23,837 nucleotides of DNA from positions 1 to 23,837 of the forward strand of contig WFYP01000082.1 of assembly GCA_015490055.1 (NCBI GenBank), in the 5' to 3' direction. Shown here in pieces: positions 22,396 to 23,837 of the stretch (its first letter is position 1; every line of letters begins with the position of its first letter). The notes beneath the pieces are model-generated. The model did no database searches, was not told the DNA's origin, and saw only the letters and a program-made list of their open reading frames with translations. The translations under genes and the position numbers were made by a program. This DNA is from Nitratifractor sp. (GTDB lineage: Bacteria; Campylobacterota; Campylobacteria; Campylobacterales; Sulfurovaceae).

Positions 22396-23802
22396 TTAAA
22401 TATGTATCCATAGAATGTTTATAATCAAAAGTAACACAGTAAAGGTTGATAGAATGATTGTAAACTTAAAAGTTCTACTTTTATCGACAATATTTACCAT
22501 TCTATCTACTCCAAAGTGTTTAATTGTTAAGAAAAAGCTTACTAATCCAGTTAAAGAGCCAGCAAGTGCCAACCCTTGTGCTCCGAGTGGTTTTATAAGT
22601 AAAAATGCAAAAAAAGCATAAGTTATGAGTGAAATGGTAGCAATTTTAGCTGCTTTGCCCTGCTGATGGTTCGCATATAGCCATAGAGCAAAGAGTTTAT
22701 TTAATCCATAAGGTATAAGTCCAATTAGATACATTTGTAAAACAAGAGCAACATCTATAGTATTTTCTCTAGTAAAAGCTCCGCGTTCAAATAGTAGCCA
22801 GATTATCTCTTTGGAAAATATTATTCCGCCAACTGTAGAGGCTGTTAAAAGGTATAGTAGAATCCAAAAGCCTCTTTTAAACTCTCTTAAAGCTTGTGCC
22901 TCCTCTTTTGCTTTTATCTTTTTTGATACGGTTGGAAATATTGCAATAGATAGAGCAATGGCAAATAGTGCAAGTGGTAGTTGAAATATTCGGTTTGCAT
23001 AATATAGGTAGCTAATAGAGCCAGAAACTAAAAAAGATGCCAGCCAAGTATCTAAAAACGACATAATTTGTAGAGTAGAGTTACCCCAAATGGCAGGGAA
23101 AAAGCTCTTAAAGAAACGCTTAGTATCAATACTTACTTGTTCGCTTTTTGCTTTAAAATTACTAAAGCCAAATTTAACAACTCTTAAAATTCTTAATCTT
23201 TTTGCTACAATTAAATGTACCAAAACTTGCAAAATACCACCAGCTATTACACCCCAACTTAGAGCCATTAAAATCTCTTCTTTACTTGAGTCTTTATATA
23301 GAAGCATAGCGATAATAAGAGCAATATTTAGCAAGGTTGTAGCAAATGCAGTTGTGGCAAAATGCTCTTTATATTGTAAAAGTGCCCCTAAATATGTAAC
23401 CATAAAAATTAGAGGCAGATACCAAAATTGAATTGCAACATATTTAGCAGCAAGGATTAATGTACTATCTTTAAAACCTGGTGCTAATAGTTTTGTAATT
23501 TGATATGGAAAGATATTTACAATGATAGATAGTATAATAATCGAAGCTAAAAGTGTTGTAAGAACTTTGGCACTAAAAATTGTTTTGTATCTTGCAGCAA
23601 TAAATGATGGCATAAAACTTTGTGTAAATGCACCCTCTGCAAAGATTCTTCTAAATAGGTTTGGTAGTTTAAAAGCAACAGCAAAAATATCGCTATAGAC
23701 ATTTGCACCCAAAATAGAAGCCATAGTTAAATCGCGAATAAAACCAAATATTCTAGAGAAAAATATACCGCCACTGTTTGAAAATATAGATTTTATACGC
23801 AT
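22396..23802 (-). CDS. murJ: Lipid II flippase MurJ
   Basis: Polytopic inner-membrane protein of the MOP superfamily that moves lipid II to the periplasmic face for peptidoglycan synthesis. At 468 residues it has the expected many hydrophobic segments (about 13-14). The N-terminus SGGIFFSRIFGFIRDLTMASILG with NLFRRIFAEGAFTQSFMPSF is characteristic of MurJ/MviN, as is LFERGAFT near 340. It stops about 100 bases before hpf, which has its own promoter, so the two are separate units in the same direction. Confidence 0.94.
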   Translation of the reverse strand: MRIKSIFSNSGGIFFSRIFGFIRDLTMASILGANVYSDIFAVAFKLPNLFRRIFAEGAFTQSFMPSFIAARYKTIFSAKVLTTLLASIIILSIIVNIFPYQITKLLAPGFKDSTLILAAKYVAIQFWYLPLIFMVTYLGALLQYKEHFATTAFATTLLNIALIIAMLLYKDSSKEEILMALSWGVIAGGILQVLVHLIVAKRLRILRVVKFGFSNFKAKSEQVSIDTKRFFKSFFPAIWGNSTLQIMSFLDTWLASFLVSGSISYLYYANRIFQLPLALFAIALSIAIFPTVSKKIKAKEEAQALREFKRGFWILLYLLTASTVGGIIFSKEIIWLLFERGAFTRENTIDVALVLQMYLIGLIPYGLNKLFALWLYANHQQGKAAKIATISLITYAFFAFLLIKPLGAQGLALAGSLTGLVSFFLTIKHFGVDRMVNIVDKSRTFKFTIILSTFTVLLLIINILWIHI

Positions 23803-23829
23803 AGTGAGTTAATTTACCTTTTTGCAAGA

Positions 23830-23835
23830 ATTATA
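23830..23835 (-). promoter_or_regulatory. -10 element upstream of murJ
   Basis: The - strand reads TATAAT 28 bases before the murJ ATG, inside GTTATAATTC. Upstream bases lie outside the window, so the rest of the promoter cannot be seen. Confidence 0.5.
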
Positions 23836-23837
23836 AC

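Overview
The window reads as core chromosome of an AT-rich bacterium of the Campylobacterota (Epsilonproteobacteria). This rests on gene content and order, not on a search. The order clpB / ctpA-purC-purS-purQ-(periplasmic protein)-plsC matches what I recall of Campylobacter jejuni Cj0509c-Cj0516. kdsA-ribH-nusB matches Cj0384c-Cj0382c, and mqnC next to an M16-family protein matches the Helicobacter order HP0656-HP0657. MqnC implies menaquinone synthesis by the futalosine route, typical of the phylum. I cannot fix the genus; a free-living Sulfurimonas-like relative is plausible.

Layout. 1-3163: the end of a LysM+3D cell-wall protein, a convergent CoA-binding protein, then a divergent ilvA-ppx/gppA pair overlapping by one base. 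3193-3768: a lone lipoprotein cytochrome c with an unusual heme-to-membrane spacer. 3845-9205: a leftward run of seven tightly packed genes (ctpA, purC, purS, purQ, a membrane/SH3-like protein, plsC, queD). 9452-12028: clpB, divergent from ctpA. 12029-12617: a 589-base stretch with no credible gene, full of short perfect hairpins. 12618-18773: a rightward series kdsA, ribH, nusB, mqnC, an M16-family protein lacking the zinc motif, and recG. 18892-21692: a YcaO protein overlapping an RlmI-family RNA methyltransferase. 21773-23802: leftward hpf and murJ.

Functional themes. Purine synthesis (PurC, PurS, PurQ), queuosine (QueD), phosphatidic acid synthesis (PlsC), lipid II export (MurJ), Kdo synthesis (KdsA), riboflavin (RibH) and menaquinone (MqnC) are housekeeping. 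Ribosome and stress functions recur: long HPF (100S ribosomes), ClpB (disaggregation), GppA/Ppx (alarmone or polyphosphate), and YcaO with an RlmI-like methyltransferase (ribosome modification).

No phage, insertion sequence, CRISPR array, defence system, rRNA or tRNA was seen. The least ordinary material is between genes: (a) palindromic elements built from 7-base repeats, two near-complete (13471-13586, 15562-15640) and one fragment (7824-7860); (b) two unrelated 7-base tandem arrays (13418-13452, 21696-21747); (c) a 34-base hairpin repeat just after recG; (d) the hairpin cluster at 12056-12451. Among proteins, the cytochrome with seven in-register 11-residue repeats and the overlapping YcaO-methyltransferase pair deserve most attention.
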